A stretch of DNA of 32,062 bases, from the NCBI GenBank assembly GCA_015501585.1, contig JADNRY010000673.1, positions 1-32,062 of the forward strand, given 5' to 3'. The notes beneath the pieces were generated by a model, which ran no database searches, was not told where the DNA came from, and saw only the letters and a list, made by a program, of their open reading frames with translations. This DNA comes from Rhodocollybia butyracea. Taxonomy: Eukaryota; Basidiomycota; Agaricomycetes; Agaricales; Omphalotaceae. Shown in pieces: positions 30,333 to 32,062 of this stretch. The position numbers and the translations under genes were made by a program. Numbering within the stretch: the first letter of the stretch is position 1; the number at the start of each line of letters is the position of its first letter.

Positions 30333-31171
30333 ATGTCGCCGGAAATGCGCATTAAGAAGAACTTCTCTATTGAATCGGCGAACAACACCAGATATGTTAA
30401 AACATATGACCATGCTGTAGGAGAGACTTCCAGACCGGGCTCACCTACAGCTTCTTTTATGACTGTAGCCTCAGCAGACTTACAAAGGATCAGGAAAGAC
30501 CAGGGCCTCCTCAAAAGCCTAGCAGACTTTCTAGGGCCTTGGCCTCGTAATTGGCTGAAAGGAAAAGAAGAAGAGGATGCAGAAGCTAGAAGGAATAATG
30601 GCAAGGATAACCGTGCCCCCAAAAGGCTGAAACTCGCAGCAGATGTTGTCGAAATCCTTGACGATCCCACAGCTCGTCCTACAGTCCAATTCCCAGACAC
30701 CCTCATATACACAGCCAATCTCAGCAGCTCACCTCCCTTATGCCTCTTCACCCTTCCTCACCTCCAGACAATCCATGCCTTCCAAAACGAAATCAAGACC
30801 AAAAAAAAACCTACATCCCTGACGACGAAGGAAAAATCATCTCGATTGGTATCTACGACATCGCAAAACTACACGAAAGACTTGGAATCGCAGCAGACAC
30901 CGGTAAATCAGATGGTCTGACGTTCTCCCAATTCCGAGACGCCGCCCAGAACTTCTATAATTTTGAGGCTGAACGTACTGAAGGCCACGGGCAGAGTATC
31001 CGGGCCCAGTGGACCTCAAGCCATTTCATGTTCTTTCTGAACCAACCGGATGCCGAAGAACTTTATAGTCACTGGAAGCCTATTGAGTATGACCTCCGCC
31101 TCCAACATCAGCTGAGGTTGCTCAGTTTCAACATTGAAATATACCGTGGAAGCTGGTTAAAAGCTGAGTGA
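30333..31171 (+). pseudogene. Mushroom orphan gene split by an A9 frameshift
   Basis: ATG at 30333 opens a frame that is good through about 30800; the companion frame is good from about 30810 to 31171. They meet at a run of nine A (30801-30809). With ten A the frame would pass from IKTKKK straight into TYIPDDEGKIISIGIYDIAK, about 279 residues in all. The second half has FRDAAQNFYNFEAER, WTSSHFMFFLNQPDAEELYS and HWKPIEYDLRLQHQLRLLSF. This W..HF.FF..Q pattern with LY..W recurs in uncharacterised mushroom proteins, as far as I recall. Near the middle APKRLKL is basic. The lesion could be real, programmed slippage or a homopolymer sequencing error. Confidence 0.5.
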
Positions 31172-31344
31172 GCAAGGGATATCCAAAGGACACAGGACGC
31201 TGCTACAGCCTCTGCAAACTCAGCTGCCTCCTTAATCTTTTAATCTCATCCTCATAAGCAAATTTCCATTCTTCCCTATGATACACCTCTGACACCTTTA
31301 CATCTTTATACCTTCAGGCCTCTTCATGCTTCTAGATCTTTACA
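31172..31344. other. Spacer
   Basis: 3' flank of the orphan gene, T/C-rich, with CTTTACATCTTTATACC-like phrases that grade into the minisatellite. No gene seen. Confidence 0.4.
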
Positions 31345-31625
31345 CCCTTGTGGTTTTTCATGCCTTTGGACATCTTTATGCATCTGGGCACCTTCTTTAT
31401 GCATCTGGGCACCTTCTTTATGCCCTTGGGCACCATTACACCCATTACGCTTACGGACACCAATTACGCCTATGCACTATGGGCACCATTACGCCTACGG
31501 GCACCATTACGCCTACGGGCACCATTACGCCTCGGGCACCCATTACGCCTCGGGCACCAATTACGCTTTCGGGCACCAATTACGCCTCCGGGCACCCTAC
31601 GCCTCTGAGCATCTTCATGCCTTTA
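31345..31625 (+). repeat. Minisatellite, about 18-bp unit
   Basis: The best units read GGGCACCATTACGCCTAC and are tandem around 31480-31550. On the left the unit drifts to GCATCTGGGCACCTTCTTTAT (two near-identical copies at about 31380-31423). On the right it drifts to TCGGGCACCAATTACGC. About a dozen to fifteen units are recognisable. The reading frames across it are repeat artefacts. Confidence 0.85.
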
Positions 31626-32062
31626 TGCCTATCTTCCCATACAACAACTAGTTGGCCTCCCTCCTCATTGAATCCGAACTCAGTTTAACCATCTTGACTA
31701 TTCGCCTCACTCTATTTGGGGCTTCGGCCCACCCGCCAATGTCGAGTTTTCTGAGATGGAGCTTTGGCTCATTTTGGGCTTTCAGTATACTCTCCATCTC
31801 CATATACGGGTGGGAGCGCCGGCCAGGCCCAAGCAAAACACTTTCATAATCTACCTAACTTTACAGAGTTATCTCTATTCAGACACATCACACAACTGTG
31901 TGATTACAGAAATACCTTGGCTGGTGCAAGCCGATAGCCTTTCTTATCCGTACATGTCCTTATGTACAAGGTCATAATGGGGCTGTACAGGTGAAGAATA
32001 ACGGCGTATGTCTGCCACTCAACCAATTGGACTTAACGTGACCGCCTTCTTGGTTAGCAAAC
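31626..32062. other. No supported gene at the right edge
   Basis: Short open frames on both strands at 31648-31977 have no recognisable domain. ACACATCACACAACTGTGTGATTACA around 31881-31906 holds a small inverted repeat, ATCACACA/TGTGTGAT. A gene could begin beyond the window. Confidence 0.35.

Noticed and set aside
30333..31171. Intron across the A9 junction in the orphan gene
   Set aside because: No GT..AG pair near the run restores the frame; a one-base change does.
1..32062. tRNA or rRNA genes
   Set aside because: Reading both strands by eye I found no cloverleaf with the usual GGTTCGAATCC arm and no rRNA-like conserved block; a dedicated scan could still find one.

Overview
The window looks like nuclear DNA of a mushroom-forming basidiomycete (Agaricomycetes). 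Genes carry short GT..AG introns (46-73 nt), and the window holds F-box proteins of the mushroom type, a TKL-like kinase, a DUF6698-type gene, a STE3 receptor remnant and a RecQ-like fragment. No species can be named from sequence alone.

Layout. Positions 1-4.1 kb are a gene graveyard: a metacaspase core, a RING-finger tail, a degenerate repeat tract and a broken unknown gene. An apparently intact F-box gene (minus) occupies 4.15-5.8 kb. A second F-box gene (minus) runs from 10294 to 6568 but is split by a 2297-bp insertion (7066-9362). The insertion has an 11-bp perfect inverted repeat near its ends, inverted arrays of short repeats inside them, a candidate 6-bp target duplication (GTCTTC), and a decayed DUF6698-like gene as its only recognisable cargo. 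Removing the insert and one GTCTTC copy rejoins the F-box frame exactly (about 416 codons). A full-length Ty1/copia element (10421-15576; identical 348-bp LTRs; 5-bp duplication GTGCG) sits 126 bp upstream of the same gene's start codon.

From 16.4 to 26 kb the DNA is ordinary genic sequence: a five-exon TKL-like kinase (minus); a divergent SSZ1-type Hsp70 of the ribosome-associated complex; an FAD/NADPH monooxygenase; and a peroxisomal dienoyl-CoA isomerase (ECH1-like, ending SKL) whose catalytic Glu appears to be encoded by a 7-nt microexon. From 26 kb on come a truncated STE3 pheromone-receptor tail, a gene-poor stretch, a truncated RecQ-like helicase, a mushroom orphan gene broken at an A9 run, and a minisatellite of about 18 bp.

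The best candidate for something undescribed is the 2.3-kb DUF6698-bearing insertion. Second is the copia LTR, which contains two tandem intron-like units; its downstream half looks like a spliced copy of its upstream half. Several broken genes differ from an open frame by single-base indels, so assembly error must be excluded before calling them pseudogenes.
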